Of a stretch of DNA of 64,000 nucleotides, positions 54,322-64,000 are shown piece by piece. Within the stretch, counting starts at the first letter, position 1. The number at the start of each line of letters is the position of its first letter. The position numbers and the translations under genes are program-made. This stretch comes from Adiantum capillus-veneris. Taxonomy: Eukaryota > Streptophyta > Polypodiopsida > Polypodiales > Pteridaceae. The notes under the pieces were generated by a model. It was not told the origin of the DNA. It saw only the letters and a list, made by a program, of their open reading frames with translations, and ran no database searches. The stretch is taken from positions 124,787,543-124,851,542 of the forward strand of contig CM043960.1 of NCBI GenBank assembly GCA_014529385.2, written 5' to 3'.

Positions 54322-55220
54322 TTGTGATAGCAATGTGTTAGGTATATGCTTTCATTCTAAGCTATCGAAGTGTTGTATTATGCAGCTTCTGATTGTGGTT
54401 TGAGTGGAGTTCTTGTGCTGCAGTGGGGTGGACGATGGTGACGTTGGTGCAATGAAAGGAGAAGGTGCTTGCCCAACATCTTTTCATAGAAAATCGGTTT
54501 TTTTTCCCTTGAAAAAGTAGTTAAGCTCTTGAATAAGGCTACAAGATACACCCCTCGTTTATGTGCAAAGCTTGGCTGGGTGATTGTTCTAGCTATAGTT
54601 GGTGGTGGCATACTCATTCAAGAGGGTGGTGGGAATAAGGGGGACAAAATAGCAGGTCCCCGCCTCTGGATAAGCTACAAGCATAACTATGTCCATCCCT
54701 TTAGGCATCTAACTTCACACTAATTGGGTCCCAACAACCCTCCCAAGGCCTCCCATCCCTTTTTTCGGAATAAGAGGATTGTGCAAGAGATGATACTTGA
54801 ATGTGAGACTTGACCCTATTCAATGGGAGATCACCACTGTGGATGATGCACCTCCTGGCTAATCCGGTGATGAAATCCAATACAAATGGGCACTGAGGGG
54901 TAGATCTTGGGTTGCTATTCACACTTTTTGTGAGAAGGTATGAGTTTCACCTCGCGGCTGGTGGGGGCTCTATAATCTCCTTGGAGCAAATTATGGAGTG
55001 GGTTACTTTGTAGCTGGTCACGATAGATTGTAAGGTAGACGTACTTGTACGAGGCCCATTGAGTCATTTATGTATTTGACTAGAGGTTGGACCTTTGTTT
55101 CTCTATCTTTGAGAGTTCAAAGCCTCATAAATGTGGCATAAGTTGCCACCTGGAAACATGGACATGTGGCATGTTTGTAAGATGTCCCCATATTTGCATG
55201 TCGTAGGGGTTGGTCTTTGA
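53876..55220. other. No recognised gene
   Basis: A (CT)n run lies at 54284-54317. Short frames near 54529-54922 lack motifs. Confidence 0.5.
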
Positions 55221-56224
55221 GGCGTTTTTCAGCCTTGATGCCGTCGTGGTCGACACCCTCGTCGTCATCGCAGTCTCGGACTTGACGACGATGGGTTGTC
55301 ATAGTCCCATCGTCATCATCATCATCGCCATGACACAGTACCGCATTTTCAGCCCTTACATCAGCGCCAGTTCTCAGCCTTACAAATCAGCCAGCGTTTT
55401 TGTTTTCAGCCTCAGTGTTTGCAGATCAGCCCCTTAGCCTCATAGATCACACCCTTCCGCTAGCAGATCCTCACCGTACAGTCAAAACAGCCAGCGTTTC
55501 TAATTTCAGCCAGCGTTTCAGATTTCAGCACCTAGTGTTTTGCTCGTCGTCGTGGCCGTCGTCACCACCGTCGTTGTCGCCGACATAGTCCCAGTTTCCC
55601 GCATAGATCAGATTTCAGTTTTCAGCCAGCAGCATCTCTAGCGTTTTGCATCCTCAGCCCTTCCTCGTCGTCGTGGACATCATCGTCGCCGCTGATATAT
55701 CGTCATCGTCATCGCAGTCCCGGACTTGACGACGACACCATTGTCGTCCTCGTTGCAGTCACCATCGTCGTCGTCGACATCACCGTCTTCGACATAGACC
55801 AGCGCTACCCGTTGTCGACTTCATCATCTTCAACATAGACCAGCAGTACCCGTCGTCGACATCATCGTCTTCGACATAGACCATCAATACCCGTCGTCAA
55901 CATCATCGTCTTCGACATAGAACCTTAGTAACCCTCTAGCACCTCAATACCCAGTACCCAACATCAGTAGCAACAGTATCCATTAGCATCTGCATCTTAG
56001 CATTTAGTCATTGTATCAGCATTGTGCAAGAATAAAGAAAGTACTTGCTCTGGCAACAGAGCAAGGGAGCCCTGAGGGTTGGGACCCGACATCCTTGTGT
56101 CGTCTCTTTTCTCTCTCTTTCTTTCAGTTCAGTTCAGTTCTGTCACGTGAAGTAGAGTGTTTCTTGTGTCTATGTGTGGAGTACTAGATCCGAGCAAATC
56201 CTTACTCTTCTGCTACACCTGACA
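55221..56224 (+). repeat. 5' LTR (partial) of a plus-strand LTR retrotransposon, family G
   Basis: The segment is rich in CGTCGTC/CATCATCG and cagcgtttcagatttcagc repeats. It has an AATAAAG signal (about 56031) and ends ctacacctgaca directly before a PBS. Its left end is not defined; similarity with the second copy (57312-58069) starts at gcgtttttcagccttgatg. The repeats give spurious open frames. Confidence 0.72.
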
Positions 56225-56226
56225 TT

Positions 56227-56238
56227 GGTATCAGAGCT
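56227..56238 (+). promoter_or_regulatory. Primer binding site of family G, duplicated
   Basis: tggtatcagagc, two bases after the LTR end. A second copy lies at about 56260-56271 because a ~33-bp segment (gacattggtatcagagctctctgtgcgttgcactt) is tandemly duplicated. Confidence 0.85.
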
Positions 56239-56425
56239 CTCTGTGCGTTGCACTTGACATTGGTATCAGAGCTCTGTGCGTGCTTCGGCTTCGCGAACTC
56301 AAGGGAAGAACCATCAAGAACCCAAGAAGAACCAAGAACCTAAAGAAGAACCCCAGAAGGATCAAGAACCCTAGGAACCTCTCTCAAATTTTTTTTTTTC
56401 CTTGAAGAATCTTTGAGTCCTGACC

Positions 56426-56497
56426 ATGGACTTACCAGATCCCATCTTCATTGCCATGTCTTTGAAGGAAGATCGACATCGGATACACGTAAACCCA
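56426..56497 (+). pseudogene. Family G gag start, interrupted
   Basis: ATG at 56426-56428 opens MDLPDPIFIAMSLKEDRHRI; after HVNPDL a minus-strand LTR-like repeat is inserted. The upstream leader has a run of aagaacc repeats (about 56300-56370). The N-terminus is not diagnostic; the call rests on position after LTR and PBS. Confidence 0.5.
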
Positions 56498-57111
56498 GAT
56501 CTTGTACACTTCAATAACAATTGAATTGAAAGAGAGACGACACGCGACACGGAGTGACGAAATTCCACCCCAGAGAGTATTGGCCCTAAACCTTGGCGCC
56601 CCTTTCGGTATTTCTTTATTTTGCATCAACACAGTACAAGCCGGTACTCTAGACTCTGCACCTTCTCCAAGAAGCATGCCAGAGAATGAGCCGTAGTCTC
56701 ATATTTAAAGGCCCTTGGCCTGAAAAGCAGTTACAGTGAAAAGCCTTCAAAACTCAAAAGCTTCTGGTTCAAAAAGCAATGCCAAAAGCTGTTAGCGCAA
56801 TTTACGGAAATCCATATAGCCTGCCATGTCATTAGCCAACGCAAAACGCAGAAATCCGTACAGCGTGCCACGTCATCATGTCAGCGCAATTTTCGAAAAT
56901 CTGCCACGTCATCAGTTTTGGTGTGCGTCCGGATCCTGCTTTATTTTAATCCTTTATGTCACTTGGGGCCCTATCGGACGGGGTCCTTATAAGTTAATAA
57001 GACTTCTTCTTCTTCTACTACTTGTTCTTCTTAGGGTTTAGGCCCCTCGGCCGGCATATGTAAGTTGGCTCCATTCTTTAGGGTTTTGCCACGTCAGCAG
57101 TTTGTTACATG
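56498..57111 (-). repeat. LTR-like repeat X, copy 1
   Basis: On the minus strand it begins TGTAACAAACTGCTGACGTG (57111) and runs past GGCCGAGGGGCCTAAACCC, a CAAGTGACATAAAGGATT segment, ATTTAAATATGAG-like TATA region, and a conserved AAAGAAATACCGAAAGGGGC core. It is inserted in the family G gag. Part of it (57035-57111) recurs inside the chromodomain mini-element. Confidence 0.7.
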
Positions 57112-57311
57112 CACCAAGTGTTGCACCCGGCAGGTGGTCTCCCTCTCAGCAGTACCCAAGCAGCACTAGCGTTTTTGGAGCAGATTTCAGCCATCGGCGT
57201 TTTTGCAACATTACCATCCTTTTAGCCTTGTCGTATCCCCGATTCCATTCTCGACCGCAGATCCTCGCCGGAAAGCCATCCATCGTGACAGATTTCAGTT
57301 TTCAGCCTTAG
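57112..57311. other. Left extension of the family G second copy
   Basis: It carries the same cagcgtttttgcagatttcag vocabulary as family G LTRs and starts near tgttgcacccgg (57119). It is probably the part of the LTR missing from copy 1. Confidence 0.45.
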
Positions 57312-58069
57312 CGTTTTTCAGCCTTGATGTCGTCTTCGTTGTTAACATCATCATCGTCATCGCAGTCCCGGACTTGACGATGACCCATCGTCGTCATCAT
57401 CATAGTCCCATCGTCTTCATCGTCGCCACGACACAATATCGCATTTTCAGCCCTTACATCAGCGCCAGTTCTCAGCCTTACAGATCAGCCAGCGTTTTGG
57501 TTTTCAGCCTCAGCGTTTGCAGATCAGCCCCTTAGCCTCGCAGATCACACCCTTCCGCTAGCAGATCCTCACGGTATCGTCAGAACAGCCAGCGTTTCAG
57601 ATTTCAGCACCTAGCGTTTTGCTAGTCGTCGTCGCTGTCGTTGCCGACATAGTCCCAGTTTCCCACAGCAGATCAGATTTCAGTTTTCAGCCAGCAGCAT
57701 CTCTAGCGTTTTGCATTCTCAGCCCTTCTCGTCGTCGACGACATCGTCATCATCATCGCAGTCCGAGACTTGACGATGACACCATCGTCATCGTTGTCGC
57801 AGTCACCATCGTCGTCGTTGACATCGTCTTCGACATAGACAAGCAATACCCGTCATCGACTTCATCGTCTTCAACATAGACGAGCAGTACCCGTTGTCGA
57901 CATCATCGTCTTCGACATAGACCAACAGTAGCCGTCGTCGACATCATAGTCTTCGACATAGAACCTCAGTACCCCTTTAGCGCCTCAGTACCCAATACCC
58001 AACATCAGTAACATCAGTATCCATTAGCATCATCTCATGATTTAGTCATTGTATCAGCATTGTGCAAGA
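57312..58069 (+). repeat. Second copy of the family G LTR, truncated
   Basis: It matches 55221-56032 with small indels: cagtcccggacttgacgatg, cagcgccagttctcagcc, acatagaccagcagtacc, ending cattgtgcaag. It stops before the AATAAAG of copy 1, where other sequence begins. Confidence 0.85.
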
Positions 58070-59324
58070 AACCCACAACCCAACAAAAAATGATATATGG
58101 AAATATATGTGGGCGCCTGCACAAAGGTGGGCGGCTGGCCCCAAACTCGGGCGGTTGGACAAGGTACAACCTAGACTATGGGTGGCAGCCCAAAGACATA
58201 CTAGCCGTACAAGTATTGCCCTAGACCTATGTGAAGCAGCAGAGTGGTATAAGTCTAACACCCCCTCTCAGCACTGGATGTTGAACAAACCGCGTGAAGC
58301 CGAAGTTGTGAGGCAAATGATGAAGATGTCTACTACAATGTCCACTGAAGGACAATACTCTGGCAAACTCCGCGAGTGTAGCAGCAGTCAGGGGTGTCTT
58401 GACCGCCAAGAAATCTTCGTGGTAAAGTGCAGTTACGAGCAATGTAGCAAACTACTGTACCCCGCTACTGCAGTGTGAATGTACTGCGTGAACGTCCCGA
58501 ACTGAGTGCAAAAACAACTCCTTGTTGTAAAAGAAGTGCAAAGAGATCTGGAAGTGTTGTGCCCAATAGGATTTGTGGTGTCTGTAGTCAAACCGTCTAG
58601 AGAAAATGGAGAAGCCCAGGAACCGTCATGAGAACGACCGGAACCTGTCAATGCATGAACCTGTAACCCAGTATGGGCAGGTGGTTAAGCTGTGAAAAAC
58701 TTCAGGAAGGCCAGATGTAGCAATCTGCACCGTAAATGTGCTCCGAAACAAGGAAAGCCAGACTAAACAGTTTGCATTGTAGAAGCTACCATAAGCTGCA
58801 GCAGTCACGATAGACCGCACGGACCACCACCGGATGGTGTCCTGTCGGTGGATAGGGTATTCCAAGATGAGGGGAAAGCCAGACTCAACAGTCTGCACTG
58901 TGTAGGGCCTCTGAGAAGAGGTGTGCTCAGACCAAGCTGTCTGCACGGTAATCATCATGTATAAGTAGGGAAGCGAGACTGAGCAGTCTGCGCTATGAAG
59001 ATCCTTTGAGAAGAGGAAAGGCCAGACGAATCTGTCTGCCCCGTCTTGCCTGTATCTCTTGCCTCCAATCCTCTGATGTCAACCAAAACAAAATCCGTGC
59101 CAACAACGCCACCAAATCGCAACTCGATGTGGCGCTCAATGTGAATGAGCAGGAGTGTCCTACTGCCCAGGTCGGAGGATAAGTCTGTTGTAAGGTTACC
59201 GAGGATGAGTGTAAGCAACTCTGAAGGTAGCAATGCAAATGATTAGGAGTGTAGAAGAGCAACTGCACTACCATCCAAGCCAAGCTCCGAGTGACTCTGG
59301 ATGTGATTCACATTGTTGACGTAA
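58070..59324. other. LTR-like and leader-like sequence, no gene
   Basis: 58070-58261 may be a short LTR on the minus strand (TGTTAGACTTATACC..., next to a GAGAGGGGGT purine tract at about 58261-58271). From 58690 to 59045 a motif close to agactgagcagtctgc recurs. The minus-strand frames here have no retroelement motif and are likely leader sequence. Confidence 0.45.
58700..59042. repeat. Recurring imperfect palindrome AGACT..CAGTCTGC
   Basis: Variants occur near 58711 (agatgtagcaatctgc), 58761 (agactaaacagtttgc), 58880 (agactcaacagtctgc), 58930 (agaccaagctgtctgc), 58976 (agactgagcagtctgc) and 59024 (agacgaatctgtctgc). Each is followed by a short spacer and often gagaagagg. Six copies, 46-119 bp apart. 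Confidence 0.75.
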
Positions 59325-59597
59325 CACCTTGTACGGAAATTCCGTTATTTGCGCTGGCTAGCTTTTGGGACCCATATGCTTTTAGATTTGAAGCTTTTCA
59401 TGTACACTGCTTTTGGAAGGCCCAGGGCCTATGAATAAAGTGCTAGGGCCTCGGTATGGGGCTAATAAGCTTGGGAGCACTGCTGAGATGAGGGTCCTTG
59501 GACATAGTACTTTGTGAAGCATTAATAATAAAGAAATACCGAAAGGGGCGCCAGTCTTTGGGTCCAATCATCTGGGCACGGAACTTCGTCGTGCCAT
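59325..59597 (+). repeat. LTR-like repeat X-related copy, diverged
   Basis: On + it carries tacggaaattccgttatttgc, an aataaagaaataccgaaagg core and ggcacggaacttcg. It is closest to the copy at 63330-63560, which lies in the opposite orientation. Confidence 0.65.
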
Positions 59598-59720
59598 GTA
59601 ACAAACTGCTAAAACCCTAATTTTGGAAACCGGCAAACCCTAATTTTGGAAACCCTAACCCTAAAACTACAAAAACCCTAACCCTAACCCTAACCCTAAC
59701 CCTAACCCTAACCCTAGGGG
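59598..59720. repeat. TTAGGG-type telomere-like array
   Basis: After tgtaacaaactgct there are aaaccctaattttgg repeats, then six exact CCCTAA units in a row (59676-59711) ending ccctagggg. The unit is 6 bp (TTAGGG on the other strand), not the usual plant TTTAGGG. Flanked on both sides by LTR-like repeats, so interstitial. Confidence 0.85.
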
Positions 59721-60128
59721 CAGCAGGCAGATTTCCGAAATTTGCGCTGACATGATGACGTGGTAGGTTGTACGGATTTCTGTGATTTACGTTGGCAGCT
59801 TTTTGGCTTTGCTTTTGGACCAGATGCTTTTAAGTTTGAAGGCTTTTCACTGTAATTGCTTTTTAGGCCAAGGGCCTTTAAATATGAGGTTAGGGCTCAT
59901 TCTCTGGAGAAGGTGCAGAGTCTGGAGTACTGGCTTGTACTGTGTTGATGCAATATAAAGAAATACCAAAAGGGGCGCCAGGGTTTGGGGCCAATACTCT
60001 CTGGGGTGGAATTCCGCCACTCCGTGTTGCGTGTGCTCTCTCTCTATTTCAGTTCAGTTGTTATTTAAGTGCTAAAAGTCTGTTCACTCCGTTCTTTTAT
60101 ATTGGCATGTGTTGCCCGTCTTGTGACA
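59721..60128 (+). repeat. LTR-like repeat X, copy 2 (opposite orientation)
   Basis: It matches copies 1 and 3 in reverse complement: gatttccgaaatttgcgctg, agggcctttaaatatgaggt (TATA-like), gatgcaatataaagaaatac, gggtggaattccgccactcc, ending cttgtgaca at 60128. Confidence 0.8.
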
Positions 60129-60330
60129 TGCCCTGTCGTCTCTCTCTCAGCTTTGTTGAGTTCTTTCAGTTTTCTCGCGTGTGTTGTGGTAGATTCTCGA
60201 CTTGGAATGACCAATGTGAGGTCTTGCTATGATCTTCTCGCGTGAGGAAGAGGAGAAAGAAAGGGCGATGGCTGTTAGTGCAAGAGGAGGAGAATGAGAA
60301 GGAGCGCTGAGAGACAGGAGGTAGCGCAGG

Positions 60331-60524
60331 TGAAGAGCAGCAGAAGGGGCAGTGCTTGCTGAGAGAGAGAGAGAGCTCGTTAAGATTTTTAGAAGCCCAC
60401 AATTCTTGAGTCTTTGGGGCAGCCTTAGTATTATACACATGAGATGACTTTTGACTTTTTAATTTAAGTTCTCGTTCTCACGGTCGGACACTGGGAATAG
60501 GCCAAAGTGCCTTTATTTCCTACA
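60331..60524 (-). repeat. Probable 3' LTR of copia element E
   Basis: The inner edge is clear: on the minus strand a purine tract (GGTGGGAGGT, about 60525-60534) precedes TGTAGGAAATAAAGGC. The outer end is a guess from the short LTR length of elements A and B and a tgaagag start similar to element A's. Confidence 0.5.
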
Positions 60525-60607
60525 ACCTCCCACCTAAAGGCAATGTGCCTCTAAGATGGAAGAAAGAATCAGCTATCTATGTACAAAAGCTGATTCCATA
60601 TATCTAG

Positions 60608-62735
60608 TCATCCAATGCCCATCATCTGGCGGCAATATGCAAATCTCTCTACTGGCAAACTCTTCGTCAAAAGATCTGCAGGATTGTCATCCGTATGTAC
60701 TTTGACCAACTCAATGGCTTTGTCATCAAGCACATCCAGATAAAATGATACTTACACTTCTATGTGCTTTGTCTTGGCATGAAAGACCGGATTCCCTGCA
60801 AGCATAATAGCACTTTGGCTATCACAATGTAGCACGGGAACCTTTTCATCAATACCAAGTTCTCCCACCAAGCGTTTGAGCCATAAAGCTTCCTTACATG
60901 CTTCCGTGGCAGCCACATATTCAGCCTCAGTGGTGGACAAAGAAACACACTTTTGTAGTCTAGAAATCCAAGTAACCGCGCCTTCTGTGAAAGTAAACAC
61001 ATATCCAGAAGTAGATTTCTTGCAATCTGGATTGCCAGCAAAATCTGCATGTGTAAAACCAACCACATATATCTTGTGCGCCCCAAAACATATGCACAAA
61101 TCCTTTGTGCCCTTCAGGTATCTCAAAGTACATTTCACTGCTTCCCAATGTTTCTTGCCGGGATTATTCATGTATCTACTTACCACTCCCACCGCAAAAG
61201 CAATGTTTGGATGTGTGGCAACCATAGCATAGATTAAACTGCCAACGGCTGATGCGTAAGTAATCTTGGCCATTTCAGACCGCTTATCATCAGATTTAGG
61301 GCTGTCATCTGCGCTAAGTTTCACATGTGGAGGCAATGGTGTGCTAATTGCTTTCCCACCCGCCATATTGAAACGTTTCAAGATCCTGGATACATATTCC
61401 TGTTGAGATAGATAAAGAAGTCCTTTACTTCTATCTCTCATGATACGCATACCAAGAATGTGATTTGCATCACCAAGATCCTTCATTTCAAAGCGTTTAT
61501 GTAAGCTTTGCTTCAATATATTCAGCTCATTGACATTTCGACCAGCAAGAAGCATATCATCGACATACAATGCCAACAATAAAAGACTCCCATCTTTAGC
61601 CTTTTTAGTGTATAAGCAGTGATCTGCATGACATCTTTTGAAATCTTGAGACCTCATAAATGCATCAAACTTATGATACCACTCACGTGATGCCTGTTTC
61701 AATCCATACAAGCTTTTGTTAAGCTCACATACCATCTCCTCTTTTCCGGCAACTACAAAGCCCTCGGGCTGCTGCATATAAATGGTTACATGCAAATCAC
61801 CATGTAAGAACGTTGCTTTTACATCCATTTGCATGAGTTCCATGTCTTCACTAGTAACCGAAGCAAGGAGGAGTCGCAAAGTAGTCAATTTCACAACCGG
61901 GGAGAAAATTTCATCAAAGTCAATTCCTTTCTTCTGCGTGTACCATTTAGCAATTAAACGTGCTTTGTACTTAGGAGAGGCATTAGAAGTGACTTTCATC
62001 TTGCATACCCATTACATGGCAACACCTTTTTCCCGGGTGGCAATGGTACCAACTTCCATGTGCAATTTTTGTCCAAGGAATCCATCTCAAATACCATGGC
62101 TCCATGCCATTTCTTGCTATCTTCGCGTTGCATAGCTTCTTTATAGCAAGAAGGCTCACCACAACCAGTTAACATTACATAATCCGTGCTTGGAACAAAC
62201 CTGTCAGGTGGTCGAGTGACCCGGGCAGACTGTCTCACCCAATGATCAACATCTAGAGGTTGTTCAGCCTGCAAATCATCATGAACAGCTGGCTGTCCAG
62301 CCATTCTTTCCACTTGTAAAGATTGCTCTACTTGCCCATTATGTTCCTCAACATGTGGTGCATCAATGGCAACTTCATTTCCCCCATTTGGGTCATCATT
62401 TTCAGCTCTAACAAGCTGCTGTTCAACGGGCATTCTCGGCTGTCCAATCGGTATATCTTCCTTGAAAACAACCCTTCTTAATTCCTCGACAAGAGTAGGT
62501 TGTTTGTGCATGCGATCCTCACGGAAGATTACATCATTGCTGTGAATAACCTGTCTTTTTTCGGGATCCCACAACCTATATCCCATTTCACCATCCTCAC
62601 CATATCCTAGGAAAATACATTTACATGACTTTGGTTCAAGTTTGTTGCGATCTTCTCGCCGCACGTGCACATAAGCTTCGCAACTAAACGCTCTCAAGTG
62701 CAAATATGAAGGTGGCTTGCCGGACCACTTTTCCT
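60608..62735 (-). pseudogene. Copia element E: integrase end, RT and RNase H
   Basis: A minus-strand pol fragment of the A/B lineage. From 62735: KWSGKPPSYLHLRAF, CIFLGYGEDGEMGYRLWDP and RRVVFKEDIP, then a hinge, then RT. A 1-nt deletion near 62013 shifts the frame (LPPGKKVLPCNGYAR, then MKVTSNASPKYKARLIAK in the next frame). RT has FDEIFSPVVKL, QMDVKATFLHGDL, LYGLKQASREWY and LALYVDDMLLAGR. RNase H has STTEAEYVAATEACKEALWL, HCDSQSAIMLAGNP and KTKHIEV, then TAA at 60752-60754, then DNPADLLTKSL, ending GIG-stop at 60608. The 5' part is cut at 62735 where repeat X begins. Confidence 0.92.
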
Positions 62736-63254
62736 GTCACAAGACGGGCACCATGTGCCAATATAAAAGAATAGACTGAACAGACTTTTAGCACTTCAAT
62801 AACAACTGAATTGAAAGAGAGAGACGACACGCGACACGGAGTGGCGGAATTCCACCCCTGAGAGTATTGGCCCCAAACCTTGGCGCCTCTTTCGGTATTT
62901 CTTTATATTGCATCAACACAGTACAAGCCGGTACTCCAGACTTTGCACCTTCTCTGGGAAGCATGCTAGAGAATGAGCCCTAACCTCATATTTAAAGGCC
63001 CTTGACCTGAAAAGCAGTTTTTCATGAAAAGCCTTTAAACTCAAAAGCATATGGTGCAAAAGCAATGCCAAAAAGCAGCTAGCATAAATCACGGAAATCC
63101 GTACAGTTGCCACGTCATTAGTCAACGCAAAATGCGGAAATCTGTACAGCTTGCCACGTCATCATACCAACGTAATTTCCGAAAATCTGTCACGTCATCA
63201 GTTTTTGCGTGTGTGCGGGTCCTGCTTTATTTTAATCCTTTATGTCACTTGGGG
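62735..63254 (-). repeat. LTR-like repeat X, copy 3
   Basis: It matches copy 1 in the same orientation (gacgacacgcgacacggagt, ggcgcc.ctttcggtatttc, agaatgagccctaacctcat, gtcacttgggg) and copy 2 in reverse. Its left end (tgtcacaagacgggca) coincides with the break in element E. Confidence 0.8.
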
Positions 63255-63787
63255 TGTAACAGACTTGGACACTCCAAGTGAAGAATCAACCGCGACAGCA
63301 CCAAATAACCACTGCAAAACAATTCATAGATCACAATAGATTTGCACTGGCCCGGCAGAGTTCCGTGCCTAGAGATATTGGCCCCAAAGACTGGTGCCCC
63401 TTTCGGTATTTCTTTTTATATTAATCAATCATCAAAGTACAAGAGAGCGGTTAGGGTTTCACTCTCAGACTCTGCGTCCAGATGCTCTGAGAAGTGAGGC
63501 CCTCACCACTAATTTAAAGGTTACAAGGGATGCCCAAAAGCAGAGCCCCAAAAGCTTCAAATCAAAAGCAATTGCTCTCTCTCTCTCACAGAGAGTCAAA
63601 ACATGAAAGCAAAAGCATTCTCTCTCTCTTTCTCATTTAAGTAGAGAAAAACCGAAATTTGCGTCGCTCATCATTTTCCATTTAAAAATAATAATAATAA
63701 AAAAAATCAGCCTCCGCGATTTCCGGAAATTAGGGTTTCTGGCAGAAATTAGGGTTTCTGTTGTCCGCCACGTCATCACTTTGTGAC
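63255..63787 (-). repeat. 3' LTR of a minus-strand element leaving the window
   Basis: On the minus strand a purine tract (AAGAGGGGGG, about 63790-63799) and TA precede TGTCACAAAGTGATGACGTGG. The segment ends GTCTGTTACA at 63255. It contains an X-related region (63330-63560) with the ctttcggtatttcttt core. About 533 bp; TG/CA ends. Confidence 0.65.
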
Positions 63788-64000
63788 ATACCCCCCTCTT
63801 GAAAGCATTGTAATCGACCGCGATTACGCCTGCAAAACCGACAAAAGCCATAAACCGTCTTAGCAGACACAGACTGTTAGTACCTACGTACTAGGAACAC
63901 ACATCTAGCACATGTACAAAATCGACAGTCACATAACACGACATCACAGGACATCACCAGACATCACAGGACATCACATGACATTCAACATTCATTCGGA
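63788..64000 (-). other. Internal 3' end of the same element; short tandem repeats
   Basis: The segment next to the purine tract (ttgtaatcgaccgcgattacgcc) resembles gagtaatcgtccacaattac inside the chromodomain mini-element (about 45107). At 63938-63980 acatcaca(gg/cc) units of about 10-11 bp are repeated. No coding sequence is visible before the window ends. Confidence 0.5.

Noticed and set aside
55210-55588. Val/Ser-rich ORFs in 55-58 kb
   Set aside because: They translate CGTCGTC/CATCATC repeats of an LTR.
59676-59716. A chromosome end
   Set aside because: The array is about 40 bp and flanked by long unrelated sequence on both sides.

Overview
This is nuclear DNA of a land plant, very rich in transposable elements. 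Ty1/copia and Ty3/gypsy retrotransposons use plant tRNA primers (initiator Met, and one tRNA-Asp type). There are LINE relics, tRNA-like SINEs and very many (GA)n tracts. Degraded host genes of typical plant families are present: a BRI1-type receptor kinase, an m-type thioredoxin and PPR proteins. The many GA tracts, poly-C/poly-G runs and PPR debris make me think of a fern or another large non-flowering genome, but this is only an impression. No bacterial or organellar features were seen. Only one ordinary gene looks intact: a monoacylglycerol-lipase-like alpha/beta hydrolase at 52389-53363 (+).

Layout. 1-837: decayed Ty3/gypsy integrase (+). 947-12193: a complete copia element on the minus strand (element A; TSD AGAAG, 192-bp LTRs) with a second complete copia element (element B, 1472-7154; TSD CTTTG) inserted in its RNase H region. 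13020-17207: 5'-truncated copia (element C, +). 17820-20640: LINE ORF2 relic (+), split by a GA-bounded block carrying a minus-strand LINE ORF1-like frame. 22510-23560: chromodomain gypsy relic (+). 24760-27028: copia-type gag relic with a 469-bp LTR (-). 27.6-33.2 kb: dense microsatellites, a short secreted-peptide candidate, a triplicated SINE tail, a 112-bp tandem repeat and larger dispersed repeats. 33948-34382: gypsy LTR with tRNA-Asp-type PBS, sitting in the protease region of a second member (element D, 34382-36291, -) of the element C family.

36.3-42 kb: PPR pseudogene fragments. 42.8-43.8 kb: two adjoining unrecognised frames. 44663-46778: complete 2.1-kb non-autonomous gypsy derivative with TSD GAATC that retains only a chromodomain (-). 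48.4-50.1 kb: BRI1-like receptor kinase pseudogene followed by a thioredoxin-m pseudogene. 51.1-51.8 kb: AT-rich tandem repeats. 52.1-53.7 kb: SINE plus the intact hydrolase gene. 55.2-64 kb: a nested LTR graveyard with an LTR/PBS/gag start (+), a second copy of its CGTCGTC-rich LTR, several copies of another LTR-like repeat in both orientations, a short TTAGGG-type telomeric repeat, and a copia integrase/RT/RNase H fragment (element E, 60608-62735, -).

The window is mainly a record of serial transposon insertions. The three element boundaries read directly from the bases (A, B and the chromodomain mini-element) all carry matching 5-bp target duplications. I did not find a convincing new biological system. 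The most informative items are the precisely datable nesting, the chimeric chromodomain mini-element, the GA-bounded LINE insertion, the SINE-tail array and the signal-peptide ORF.
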